A program made the translations under genes and the position numbers. Positions 1 to 10,271 of a stretch of DNA of 64,000 nucleotides are shown here, in pieces. Location of the stretch: contig JBBDJD010000007.1 of assembly GCA_040880025.1 (NCBI GenBank), forward strand, positions 1-64,000. The letters are read 5' to 3'. Position 1 is the stretch's first letter, and each line of letters starts with the position of its first letter. The notes beneath the pieces were generated by a model, which worked only from the letters and a program-made list of their open reading frames with translations, ran no database searches and was not told where the DNA came from. This stretch comes from RCIO01 sp040880025 (GTDB lineage Bacteria > Pseudomonadota > Alphaproteobacteria > Rhizobiales > Rhizobiaceae).

Positions 1-85
1 TCACCCCTTCGGTGCGGATCAGATCCACTGCGGCCGACCGGTTCAGGCGGCGCAAGAGGCTCGATGTCGTGGGCTGGCGCTTCAT
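1..85 (-). CDS. ROK-family transcriptional regulator, N-terminus only (cut by left edge)
   Basis: On the minus strand an ATG at 85 opens a frame that runs off the window after 28 codons. The peptide begins MKRQPTTSSLLRRLNRSA and continues with VDLIRTEG. This is the usual opening of ROK (NagC/XylR-type) repressors, where an N-terminal winged helix-turn-helix starts with LLRxLNRSAVLxLIR. Such proteins normally regulate sugar genes. No clear Shine-Dalgarno sequence precedes the ATG. Only the first helix is visible, so the family call rests on a short motif; the rest of the gene lies outside the window. Confidence 0.6.
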   Translation of the reverse strand, partial: MKRQPTTSSLLRRLNRSAAVDLIRTEGV

Positions 86-747
86 ATACGGACCAGTGTG
101 CGAGGGCCGGCTGCCCGGCAACGAGCCACGGCATAGACCAGAACAGAAATAGAATCCGCCTTTTTCTGAAGACGCACAACGCTGAGCGGCGAAGGTAACT
201 GCGGTAGCCGGTCGATGATCGCCGCGAAACGGCGCCGGGCTCCCAAGCCCTGCGGACTACTGCAGGCAGTACGCGACATGATCAACGACCGCAATTGGCG
301 CCTACTTGTCGTCGGTTGCTGCCAACAGACTCGGCCGCTTACCACTCAATGCGAGACCCTGTCAGGCAAAGCCGACCGGCAGCCTTGGGAACGCAGTGAA
401 GGCTGCATAAAGGTCTTAAATGAAGGCGCACTGCTGCCATTCGCAACGCAGACAATGCAGGTCTTCCACGGACTCGCTGCGTCTATCCGAACTTCGGCTC
501 AGCCAACCCATCAAGACTCGAGATTGAATAGCAGGACGCCCGAACCACACCACGGATCGCAGTTCGCTCCCTCAATACCGGCGCGTCAATCCGACTGACA
601 CGTCGTGGCTGTCGTTGTCGAAGCGACATTGGAGAATTGGCGTGCGCAACGGATTGCAGCGAGCTAACTCTGCGAATAGATTGAGCAACAGTTAGGGGAT
701 GTGGCACTTCCAAGCTAGGTTCGGAACGCTCCGGCGTTGGCCCTGCG
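86..747. other. non-coding or unrecognised stretch beside the integrative module
   Basis: About 660 bases between the ROK gene start and the HGGxSTG gene. Open frames exist on both strands (for example 215-598 plus), but their composition is Arg/Ser/Gln-rich with no recognisable motif or good ribosome binding site. No tRNA gene, attachment-site repeat or transposon end was recognised. It may hold the left junction of the integrated element, but that cannot be shown here. Confidence 0.4.
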
Positions 748-1002
748 TCAACTGACGTCATCCTCTAGCTGCCCCTTGTCCTTGCGGAACTTCTGCCATC
801 GTCTTCTCTGAGCCTCTGCAATGCGCGCGATCCCCTCTTGTGTTCTGGGTCCCGTCGACAGGCCACCGTGCAGCCGGCATCGGGTCATTCCCGGAACAAC
901 CGCCATCTGGCACGCGCTGCCTTTTCGCGTCTTTGAAGCGCACCTCGCTCGCATTCGCTTCGGAATAGGCGTTCCGTCCCCGAACTGACCCCGTTGCGCC
1001 AT
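748..1002 (-). CDS. HGGxSTG-domain small protein of an integrative element
   Basis: A protein of up to 84 residues with the sequence CRLHGGLSTGPRT near residues 42-54, followed by EGIARIAEAQRRRW. This is the diagnostic core of the small HGGxSTG-domain proteins common in integrative elements and prophages of alphaproteobacteria. A Cys-rich N-terminal half (CASKTRKGSACQ, then CRLH) suggests metal binding, which is inference. Homologues usually start close to this cysteine segment, so the internal ATG at 954 is an alternative start. The function of the family is not known to me. Its presence supports reading 0.7-3.7 kb as mobile DNA. Confidence 0.65.
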   Translation of the reverse strand: MAQRGQFGDGTPIPKRMRARCASKTRKGSACQMAVVPGMTRCRLHGGLSTGPRTQEGIARIAEAQRRRWQKFRKDKGQLEDDVS

Positions 1003-1404
1003 GTCGATGCAATGAAGTCCGAACCTGCAGGCCCGAGCATGACAGAGCCGCCCATCGGCCGGGCACGCGAACTGCCGGTACCGACACCAGCTTTCCCAAG
1101 CGCTTTGCCGGATGCGACGGTCTGGCGGACCGCGGTCGATGCGGGCTTGCAGTCGCCGCTCATCAGCACGCTACTTAGCCATTTGCTCCGCCTGAAGTCC
1201 CTGAATGATGCGGTCAAGCCAACGTGCCAACAGCTGTCTCCATTCGTTCAAAGGCGTTTCACCGCTTGGGTGATGCCTCGAATTCGCTTATTCAGAAACT
1301 GAACTTTTATGAAGGTGATGAGTAACACCCCAAGACGAAGTCCTGAGTGCAGCCCCTCTATGCGGATAAGCTCGGACCGCTGAACATTTCCCACTTGGCC
1401 GCGC
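1003..1404. other. intergenic region inside the integrative module
   Basis: About 400 bases between two minus-strand genes. No frame longer than about 100 codons looks coding. A minus-strand mini-frame from a TTG at 1251 to a stop at 1171 would encode a 26-residue amphipathic peptide, but it lacks independent support. No terminator with a T-run was found. Confidence 0.35.
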
Positions 1405-1896
1405 CTACCTTAACTGGCCGATCTTGGTGAGATCCTCGAGCGGCGCATCCGGGATCGTGTCGAGCAAACTGGCAGGGTAGTGACTGGACTGCCGACGTTG
1501 ATCGCGCAGCTTGATTGCTGCAGAGGCAGCCAAGTCTCTGAGGCGTTCCCTGCCCTGTAACTTAGTCGGCCGCAGCACGGAGTTTTCACGTCGCTTGGAA
1601 CGCTTCCGGACAACCTTCGCATCTTGCGCGCGCTTGCGGCCTTTGGAACGCTTCATGCGCTTTGGCGCAGATGTGGCCCGGGGTATGCCCGCGTCGAGCT
1701 TTTCCGGGGTAGGCGGGTTTTTCCAGCCACCGACGATCATGCGGTCGGCCACGTCGTCTGGATTAGCGTGCCGACCAAACAATCTTACGTGGGACTCGAC
1801 CGAACTCTGGTTGATAGGTCGATCTGCCCCGTTCTGATATTCGAGATACCTGAGTGCGACCTCACCACTGAGGACCGTCACCAATCTGGCGATCAC
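1405..1896 (-). CDS. unknown basic protein, third gene of the AlpA-led operon
   Basis: A 163-residue protein starting at a GTG that overlaps the stop of the preceding gene (GTGA at 1896-1893), which implies translational coupling. The middle (about residues 75-110) is very rich in Lys and Arg (KRMKRSKGRKR, RKRSKRREN) and the N-terminal third is neutral, with a segment around ESHVRLFGRHANPDDVADRMI. A basic, presumably nucleic-acid-binding tail is all that can be said. I do not recognise the family. It lies in an operon with an AlpA-like regulator next to an integrase, so a role in element maintenance or cargo is possible. Confidence 0.5.
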   Translation of the reverse strand: MIARLVTVLSGEVALRYLEYQNGADRPINQSSVESHVRLFGRHANPDDVADRMIVGGWKNPPTPEKLDAGIPRATSAPKRMKRSKGRKRAQDAKVVRKRSKRRENSVLRPTKLQGRERLRDLAASAAIKLRDQRRQSSHYPASLLDTIPDAPLEDLTKIGQLR

Positions 1897-2177
1897 CAGA
1901 TCGAAATCCGCCTGCCGCGCTTGTTCGCGCCCAGAAAGAAATATTTTTTTCTTGGGGGTATGGGGGACCTTCTTTTTTTGTAAGCGTAATCGTCGCTTAC
2001 GCTTACCCCCGATGCCTTTGCCCGATGATTTGCCTGGGCCCGGCGATTTCGATCGCGTCGTCTGTCAATTCTTTGTTTCTGCTTGGCATCGACCAAGTCC
2101 GCCAAGCGCCGAACCGCTTCGTGGCATTCGGGAAACTGTTCCAAATAAGTCGTCAGTTCTTCAAGAGACACCTGCAT
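1893..2177 (-). CDS. unknown small protein coupled to the AlpA-like gene
   Basis: A 94-residue protein. The ATG at 2177 overlaps the stop of the AlpA-like gene (TGATG) and is preceded by GGGGAG at a good distance, so this start is preferred to an upstream one in the same frame. The first 40 residues (MQVSLEELTTYLEQFPECHE, then VRRLADLVDAK) look helical. The remainder is basic and low in complexity, encoded partly by homopolymer runs and inverted repeats. The family is not recognised. The GTGA overlap with the next gene places it in a three-gene unit. Confidence 0.5.
   Translation of the reverse strand: MQVSLEELTTYLEQFPECHEAVRRLADLVDAKQKQRIDRRRDRNRRAQANHRAKASGVSVSDDYAYKKRRSPIPPRKKYFFLGANKRGRRISIW
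1930..2006 (-). other. hairpin plus A-runs inside a coding region (possible slippage site)
   Basis: Read on the minus strand, an 8-bp stem (GTAAGCGT/ACGCTTAC, positions 2006-1980, 11-base loop) is followed directly by seven A residues (1979-1973) and AG. About 17 bases further is an imperfect 27-base palindrome with another A7 run and a central AT-rich core (1956-1930). All of it lies within the 94-residue gene. A7G runs are known slippage sequences, but here the stem lies upstream of the run rather than downstream, so a programmed event is only a possibility. Confidence 0.35.
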
Positions 2178-2371
2178 CAGTGTGCTCCCCGTTCGGCTTC
2201 GAAACGGCGAAGCTCGCTCAGGCGCCAGCGAGAGCAACCGGGACCCAACCTAACCGGAGAAGGGAAATCAGGGTTCTTCGCCGACCAGCGCCAAATGGTG
2301 TTCGGGGAAACGTCAAAGCGCTCGGCCACGTGCCGAACCGAGAGGAATCCGTTTTCGGTGGGATCTTGCAT
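2177..2371 (-). CDS. AlpA-family helix-turn-helix regulator / excisionase-like protein
   Basis: A 64-residue protein with an MerR/AlpA-like DNA-binding fold: FLSVRHVAERFDVSPNTIWR forms the helix-turn-helix and FPSPVRLGPGCSRWRLSEL forms the wing and last helix. Proteins of this family act as excisionases or activators of integrase genes in P4-like satellites and integrative elements. The ATG at 2371 has GGAAG six bases upstream and is preferred to the in-frame TTG at 2395. It lies 117 bases downstream of the integrase gene on the same strand and heads a coupled operon with two unknown genes. Confidence 0.8.
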   Translation of the reverse strand: MQDPTENGFLSVRHVAERFDVSPNTIWRWSAKNPDFPSPVRLGPGCSRWRLSELRRFEAERGAH

Positions 2372-2488
2372 CGCGTGCTTCCTTCGGACAGCCAAGGGCT
2401 GCCACGGCTAAGCACGTCCTGCGCGAGTGAGTGGAATCGATCCGAATCGGTCGGACACAAGAAAGCATCGTCGTGCGTTTGGATGCAG

Positions 2489-3688
2489 TCAAGTGCAATG
2501 GCTTGAGGCGGCCTGTCGAGCACACAGCGCAGCCCAGTCCTCCATCATCGCGCGGCGTTTCTCCAGCAGGTCGCCGCGCCGATAGGCAGCTTCGACCTTG
2601 TTGCCGATTGCATGGGCCAGCGCCATCTCCGCGAGCTCACCCGGGTAGTCCGTGTGCTCGGCGGCCCAATCCCGAAATGTCGAACGGAATCCGTGAGGTA
2701 CCGCATCCTCACCCATGCGGCGCATGACCGCTGAAATGCTCATGTCGGAGAGCATTCTCCCCCTCGCCGACGCAAAGATGTAGGGGCATCCCTCGAACCT
2801 TGGGAGCGTGGTTAGAATCGATTGAGCCTCGGCCGACAGCGGCACGCGGTGCTCCCGGTCGGCCTTCATTCGCGCTGCAGGGATAATCCACAACGCAGAA
2901 TCCTCCGATACCTCTCCCCAAGTGGCGCCGCGGACCTCGCCGGAACGAGCTGCGGTCAGGATCAGGAATTGCAGCGCTCTCGCGGGCATGCCGGACATGG
3001 CGCGCACTCTGGCAAAGACCGCCGGCACCTGGTCGACCGGAAGCGCTCGATGATGCCTTACTCGGTGGATCTTGCCAGGTGCAGGAAGAATCGCGTCGAG
3101 GTTACCTTTCCAGCGAGCGGGATTGTCACTCGTGCGATGTCCCGACACGATCGACCATGCCAGAACCCTTTCCATCCGGCTCCGCAGCCTGCTGGCAGTT
3201 TCCATCTTCGTGTCCCAGATCGGCAGCAAGACGCCGGTGACATCTGCGAGAGTGATGTTGGCGACTGGCACATCGCCGAGCCGTTCGAAAGTGTAAGTCT
3301 CAAGCGTGCTTAGTATCTGCGCGGCATGTTTGGCGTTCCGATATTCCGGGCTCTTCGACGCATGCCACGCACGTGCGGCCTGTTCGAATGTCATTGCCTG
3401 TCTGCTGATGCGCAGTGCCTTGCGGTCTTCGACTGGGTCGTTGCCATCCCGGATACGCAGGCGCACCGTACTTGCTCGGTCGCGGGCCTCGGCCAAAGAC
3501 ACGTCGGGGTAGCCTCCAAGGCCGATCGAACGGCGCCTGCCGTTGACCAGCGTTCGAAGGATCCATGACCGCGCGCCACTGTCGACGACCTGGAGACATA
3601 GCCCCTTCACCCCGCCAACGGCATGTAATCCTGGCTTGGTTAGACGCTTCACGTGAAGCGCTGATAGCTCCTTTGCCGTACGTGGCAT
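2489..3688 (-). CDS. int: tyrosine-type site-specific integrase (P4 type)
   Basis: A 399-residue protein of the P4 integrase family. The N-terminal DUF4102 arm-binding domain is seen at about residues 1-85 (LSALHVKRLTKPGLHAVGG), then a core-binding domain (about 95-190) and the catalytic domain (about 210-385). Active-site residues are present: Arg in LTAARSGEVRG, Lys in RMKADREHRVPL, His and Arg in HGFRSTFRDW, His in ALAHAIGNKVEAAY, with Tyr in AAYRRGD. Length is typical, so the enzyme appears intact. Such integrases usually target tRNA or tmRNA genes, but none is visible in the flanks. Together with the AlpA-like and HGGxSTG genes it defines a small integrated element. Confidence 0.93.
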   Translation of the reverse strand: MPRTAKELSALHVKRLTKPGLHAVGGVKGLCLQVVDSGARSWILRTLVNGRRRSIGLGGYPDVSLAEARDRASTVRLRIRDGNDPVEDRKALRISRQAMTFEQAARAWHASKSPEYRNAKHAAQILSTLETYTFERLGDVPVANITLADVTGVLLPIWDTKMETASRLRSRMERVLAWSIVSGHRTSDNPARWKGNLDAILPAPGKIHRVRHHRALPVDQVPAVFARVRAMSGMPARALQFLILTAARSGEVRGATWGEVSEDSALWIIPAARMKADREHRVPLSAEAQSILTTLPRFEGCPYIFASARGRMLSDMSISAVMRRMGEDAVPHGFRSTFRDWAAEHTDYPGELAEMALAHAIGNKVEAAYRRGDLLEKRRAMMEDWAALCARQAASSHCT

Positions 3689-3950
3689 TTCCCACCCATC
3701 AACCTACCTATCAACGATAGATGCAATTGATTGAGACTGATTGCAACGGAACAGTACAGCATTCTTCACGCAACACGCGGATATCGAGGTATCTCTAGTG
3801 CACAAAGCCACCAGGTGAAATCTGACGGTGGCTGCCCCCTCTCCGCCATCGTCCCAAACGGGATGTTCAGCTAAACATTTGTAAACGCGGAGCAATCGGG
3901 CGGCTGTGGCCCGATTTCCGCAGCTTTCTCAGCCACTTTCGAACCCGACT

Positions 3951-3970
3951 GACTGCGATGTTTGTCCAAA
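3951..3970 (+). repeat. 20-bp dispersed repeat, copy 1
   Basis: GACTGCGATGTTTGTCCAAA. The identical 20 bases occur again at 28403-28422 in the same orientation, and a 15/20 match lies at 4029-4048. The copies sit in intergenic DNA; flanking bases are not conserved. It could be a regulator binding site, a transposon end or the edge of a short interspersed element. Confidence 0.6.
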
Positions 3971-4028
3971 GGCCGGAAGCCTGCGGACTTGACGATGCTG
4001 CCGCACCGTCTGTCCGATCGTCTGTCGT

Positions 4029-4048
4029 GGCTGATATGTTCGTCCAAT
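4029..4048 (+). repeat. diverged copy of the dispersed repeat
   Basis: GGCTGATATGTTCGTCCAAT matches the repeat at 3951-3970 in 15 of 20 positions, same orientation, 78 bases downstream. Two similar sites this close together resemble paired operator sites more than transposon ends, but this is inference. Confidence 0.35.
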
Positions 4049-4137
4049 CCTCGACCAGGATTCCTGGATGGACTGTGCGGCCATCGCACGCAATGGTCCG
4101 GGGACGCTATTGCCATAGCCGGAGGAGGCAGTCGACC

Positions 4138-4215
4138 ATGGCCCGCAAGCGCGCCCTGACAGCACGGGAGGTCGATGCGCTGCGCGATGTCGGCATGCAC
4201 TCAATCGTTTTCTGA
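4138..4215 (+). pseudogene. truncated integrase stump (DUF4102 N-terminus)
   Basis: An ATG at 4138, preceded by GGAGGAGG at good spacing, starts a 25-codon frame, MARKRALTAREVDALRDVGM followed by HSIVF and a stop. The segment LTAREVDAL..VGMH matches the opening of P4-type integrases (compare LSALHVKRL..PGLH in the intact enzyme at 2489-3688). The homology stops after about 20 residues, so the rest of the gene has been lost or was never captured. It is on the opposite strand to the intact integrase, so it is a relic of a different insertion event. Confidence 0.6.
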
Positions 4216-4478
4216 AGTCATTGATGTTTTGCTGGTGGACAAACTCATTGCGATGATTGGGCAAGGGCGCTCCATTCATCCAGCTGGGGAAATCAACATA
4301 ATATACCTTCTGGTGGCACCAGGTTAGGCGATGGCACATCTCATCCCGTGACGGCAGGGTATGTTGTGCCGGGCCGAACCCGACCAAGCCACGGCTGGCT
4401 TAAGAGTTGGCAAATGGGGTGGTAGTCGAACTCCGATCCTGCGCGGACTGAAGAGCGCGACCCGGCACTCGCGGTGCC

Positions 4479-5765
4479 TCAGCGCCGCTTTTCGGTCTGG
4501 GGGCGGCCAGTCCGCGACCGTTCGATGACTGGTCGGGATCCGCCCACCGGCGCGGTTGCCGGAGAAATGATCGCGCTGCGTGCCTCGACCCGGTTCCTGC
4601 CGGCCGACTTGGCCGCATACAGCGCCTTGTCGGCAGCGATCATCAGATCGTCGACACTGCCATGAGGGGTGGGAATCATCGACGCGGCACCGATGCTTAC
4701 AGTCACGTGAGCGCCGGGCCCCAGTCCGGGGTGCGGCAGATTCATCTGTTCGATAGAACGTCTGAGTGTTTCGGCCTCGGCCATGAGCGGTTCCGGCTCG
4801 AGATGCGAAACGACGGCCATGAATTCTTCGCCGCCGTAGCGTGCCAGATATTGTTTTGCATGGCTGACTTGTCGCTCCAGTTCGCCGGCAATTGCAATGA
4901 GGCAGCGATCGCCTTCGTCGTGGCCCGCGGTGTCGTTGAAATCCTTGAACTTGTCGATATCGATCATCAGGATACCGAGCCAGTCATTGTGCTCGCGCGC
5001 CTCTTGCCACTTTTCCTGCAATGTCTGGACCAGGTGACGCCGGTTGAACAGGCCGGTCATGGGATCGGTCTCCGCCAACTTGCCAAGGGCCTTGGTCATC
5101 GCGATCAGGCGGGCCGACTTGAGATCGTCACGCAGCCCGTGGAGGAACATCACGCGCGCAACCCATTCGGTGCGATAGCGAATGACCAGCGAAACGACGC
5201 CGGCAACGGCGGTGAACGTCATGAGCGGAAGATGCTCGATCGTGACGCTCGAATAGATCAGCGACCACGCAATCAGTGTCCCGATCGAGGCCAGGGTCAT
5301 GGCAAGAGCATCGCGAAAGTGCATCGGCGTGGTGATGTTGACGAAAAGGATCACCACTCCGGCCATCATGATGTACCTGTCCGAGTGCTCCGCAGGCGCC
5401 ACTTCCGCTAGGAATCCGCTTGCCGCCACGAACACAACCGATGGCACGGTCGCCGCGGCGGCACGCAGCCATTTGGGACCGCGATCGAGCAGAGCCAGTG
5501 CGACGAGGTAAACCGGGACAACGAAACCCAAGCGGGCGATCAAACCATACAGGAAGACATCGGCAATCGGGTCGAGGGCAAGAGTGGCAACGTTGACTGC
5601 AATGGCGACCCAAAACCAGCCGCGAATAACCCGCAGGCGATCCGGAGCGGTCTTGGCGCGAAATTCGTTCTCGAACTGCGGCGTCAATCCCAACTGGGAA
5701 TACGGCCGCTCAAGCTCGGCGTTGATTGTCGCCACCTGTTCGTCGAATTGCGTCTCTTGCGGCAT
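4479..5765 (-). CDS. membrane diguanylate cyclase (GGDEF domain)
   Basis: A 428-residue protein that would make the second messenger cyclic di-GMP from GTP at the cytoplasmic membrane. Residues about 45-225 contain five to six hydrophobic segments forming an uncharacterised membrane sensor. The catalytic domain follows, with DPMTGLFNRR at about 235-244, MIDIDKFKDFND, and the active-site motif GGEEF at 311-315. The RxxD product-inhibition site that normally lies five residues before GGEEF is absent (the local sequence is HAKQYLAR), so feedback inhibition is probably lost. The C-terminal 35 residues are polar and variable. It stands alone, with no EAL partner nearby. Confidence 0.93.
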   Translation of the reverse strand: MPQETQFDEQVATINAELERPYSQLGLTPQFENEFRAKTAPDRLRVIRGWFWVAIAVNVATLALDPIADVFLYGLIARLGFVVPVYLVALALLDRGPKWLRAAAATVPSVVFVAASGFLAEVAPAEHSDRYIMMAGVVILFVNITTPMHFRDALAMTLASIGTLIAWSLIYSSVTIEHLPLMTFTAVAGVVSLVIRYRTEWVARVMFLHGLRDDLKSARLIAMTKALGKLAETDPMTGLFNRRHLVQTLQEKWQEAREHNDWLGILMIDIDKFKDFNDTAGHDEGDRCLIAIAGELERQVSHAKQYLARYGGEEFMAVVSHLEPEPLMAEAETLRRSIEQMNLPHPGLGPGAHVTVSIGAASMIPTPHGSVDDLMIAADKALYAAKSAGRNRVEARSAIISPATAPVGGSRPVIERSRTGRPQTEKRR

Positions 5766-5979
5766 CAGCCCTGTGGTTCCACGACACTATTCTCCGAGCA
5801 TAGCTTTAGCGCCAGATGATTAAGGACTGGTGTCCCGGCCGGTTGGTCACGGAATGTCAATCACACCAGCTATTCTGGTGGGGTACGACGCTGATAATGA
5901 TCCCGCTGCAGCTACGAGTTTACCAGCAAATTCATGCTCTTATTTGCAACCTGCCCTTGGGGCAGCGTTCTATGCGGTG

Positions 5980-6250
5980 TCACCGCCATCGTGCATGGTT
6001 TCCGTGCCGCGTTTTCCACTTGAGCTCGGGAACAGTGTCCGGCGTGAGCCACCCGGTGTAGCTCACAATCGGACCGACGAGCGGCAGCGCGATCGGCACG
6101 TCGAAGCGGAAGCGCCGGCCCTCCTGCCATTCGCGGGCGCGGCTCCGCGGTGCGAGCGCCATCGCCATCGGCAGCGGAATTCCAGGGCAGTTCCGTTCGC
6201 GCATACCCGCTCGGCCTTACCATGATGCGCAGACCGCACTTTGACACCAT
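5980..6250 (-). pseudogene. decayed DUF4166 protein gene (C-terminal part, frameshifted)
   Basis: Two overlapping minus-strand frames together give the end of a DUF4166 protein. The first reads VSKCGLRIMVRPSGYARTEL from 6250. The second, from about 6190, reads LAPRSRAREWQEGRRFRFDV and then PIALPLVGPIVSYTGWLTP, which is the characteristic end of the family. A single frameshift near 6180-6190 joins them, and a stop (TAA) precedes the second frame. Nothing upstream of 6250 restores the N-terminal half. Function of the family is not established. The gene appears to be dead. Confidence 0.5.
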
Positions 6251-6331
6251 CTCCGTTCCGTACGTCGGATAGACTCCCCGGCCGCCCGAAAGGACGCGCT
6301 TCGCCCATCGACAAGGGCGTACTGCACGGCG

Positions 6332-6778
6332 CTACTCCCCGAGGCCTTCCAGCGTGCCGGCGACGAAGCCCCAGCCGTCCTGCGTGACCACGAATTCCTG
6401 AGCGCTCTTGTCGACGGTCAGATAGCCCTTCTTGACGAGCGCGCCCGCGACCCAGACGTCCGGCCGGAAATAGGTCCCGTGCATCTCGATGCCGCGCAGC
6501 GGGATGCGTCCACCGGAGAAGACGAGGTAGGCCATGAACAGCGCCCGCGTGCGCGGCGTGTCCCTCTTCGAATCATTGTTGTCCTGACCCCAGTTGCCGT
6601 AGTCGGCGAGGTCTTCGTAGGGGAATTGGTTGAAGCTCTTCGCCGATGAGGGCTTGCCATCGATCGCGACCGCCAGCGCGTCGATAATCCTCTTCGCAGT
6701 GTCCTTCTCGATGTCCAGCATTCCGTGCCACCCGTTGTCGCTGTCGCCGCCGCCGGCGAGATCGATGTAGCACAACAT
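6332..6778 (-). CDS. hypothetical protein
   Basis: A 148-residue soluble protein with no signal peptide or membrane segment. It has an acidic Gly/Asp-rich N-terminus (GGGDSDNGWHGMLDIEKDTA) and a C-terminal part with alternating hydrophobic residues (TVDKSAQEFVVTQDGWGFVA) that look like beta strands. Residues about 55-80 (DLADYGNWGQDNNDSKRDTP) are very polar. I do not recognise a family. Codon use resembles its neighbours, and the competing frames over the same bases have the Arg/Ser-rich look of shadows. It stands alone between a pseudogene and an empty stretch. Confidence 0.55.
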   Translation of the reverse strand: MLCYIDLAGGGDSDNGWHGMLDIEKDTAKRIIDALAVAIDGKPSSAKSFNQFPYEDLADYGNWGQDNNDSKRDTPRTRALFMAYLVFSGGRIPLRGIEMHGTYFRPDVWVAGALVKKGYLTVDKSAQEFVVTQDGWGFVAGTLEGLGE

Positions 6779-7118
6779 GGAGGCATCCCGAATGTTGGCT
6801 TCTCCGCACCGTCAAGCGGCCCCGCGCCTGACATAGCCACTGCGTTATACGCCTTTTTTGTCGCACACAGGCGGCTCGTGGGGCCGCTGTCGGTCCCGGT
6901 CCCCGGCATCGACCGCCTCCCCGAAGCGATACGGGCGCCGATCGCGTTCTGGGACGGCAAATGACCCAGCCTCGGCCCGTCGATGCCGTTCTGCCGCCAA
7001 CTGATCCAGCCGACACCCCATCGCCTCGGATAAGGAAACCCGCAGGAGCGGCTGATGATCGTACTCACAAGCGAAGTCATACGACTTCACTGATGACCGA
7101 AGGCGTTGCGACGCACCT
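6779..7118. other. intergenic stretch without recognised features
   Basis: About 340 bases upstream of the hypothetical gene and downstream of the universal stress protein gene, both on the minus strand. It would contain the promoter of the former and the end of the TRAP operon. No terminator hairpin with a T-run, repeat or coding sequence was recognised. Confidence 0.35.
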
Positions 7119-7544
7119 TCAGCGCACAACCAAGACGGATATTCGGGCGTGGCGCGCAACCCGTGCGGCGTTCGGTCCCAAGAAATAGTCTTCTGGCCCG
7201 GGGGTGCCAGCAGAGATAACGATGAGATCGGCGCCGATCGCGCCCGCTTGCTTCAAGATCTCGCGATAGATCGATCCGTGTGCGACAATATGGCGGTGGC
7301 GCACTTCATCCGGAACGTAGCGGGTGGCGAATTCATGAAGTTCGGTATTGGCGTGCTCGATCGCCTTCTTTTCGTGCTGCGGCGGGAAGAAGCCGCCGAC
7401 TAGCGACAGACCGTAATCCGGCACAACCGTCATCACGTGCAGCGTCGCGCCGAACACCTTTGCATACTCAACCGCCGTCTCCATGGCCTTGGATTCGTGG
7501 TCCGGCTGGCCGAGATCGATCGAAACGAGAATGTTGGCGTACAT
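7119..7544 (-). CDS. universal stress protein (UspA family), TRAP-associated
   Basis: A 141-residue single-domain UspA protein. It begins MYANILVSIDLGQPD, and the C-terminal ATP-binding loop is represented by LIVISAGTPGPEDYFLGPNA followed by ISVLVVR. The ATG at 7544 lies ten bases after the stop of the TRAP permease gene and is the correct start; an upstream extension of the frame is Arg/Ser-rich and is a shadow of the permease gene. Small Usp proteins encoded in TRAP operons, such as TeaD of the ectoine transporter, bind ATP and modulate uptake. A similar role here is inference from position. Confidence 0.88.
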   Translation of the reverse strand: MYANILVSIDLGQPDHESKAMETAVEYAKVFGATLHVMTVVPDYGLSLVGGFFPPQHEKKAIEHANTELHEFATRYVPDEVRHRHIVAHGSIYREILKQAGAIGADLIVISAGTPGPEDYFLGPNAARVARHARISVLVVR

Positions 7545-7554
7545 AGCGCCCTCC

Positions 7555-10227
<2,673 letters not shown>

Positions 10228-10271
10228 GTTCCCCTTTGGCGCCCCGACCCTTTGCAGGCCTGTTGAAGCGA

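Larger units (their letters stand above)
3689..4137. other. intergenic region upstream of the integrase, with repeats
   Basis: No convincing gene. The stretch holds the integrase upstream region, a 20-bp repeat at 3951-3970, a diverged copy of it at 4029-4048, and the palindrome CCAGGATTCCTGG near 4058-4070. A strong ribosome binding site (GGAGGAGG) just before 4138 leads into the truncated integrase frame. The 263 bases after that frame (4216-4478) also hold nothing I recognise. Confidence 0.4.

Noticed and set aside
1171..1251. 26-residue amphipathic peptide frame (TTG start) on the minus strand
   Set aside because: No good ribosome binding site, no ATG and no family known; chance alone can give such a frame.
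3689..3760. tRNA or attachment site next to the integrase
   Set aside because: No cloverleaf or tRNA 3' end could be recognised in the flank, and no matching repeat was found at the other side of the module.
6418..7080. 220-codon minus-strand frame overlapping the hypothetical gene
   Set aside because: Rich in Arg, Ser and Thr repeats in the pattern of a GC-rich shadow frame; the overlapping 148-residue frame has normal composition.
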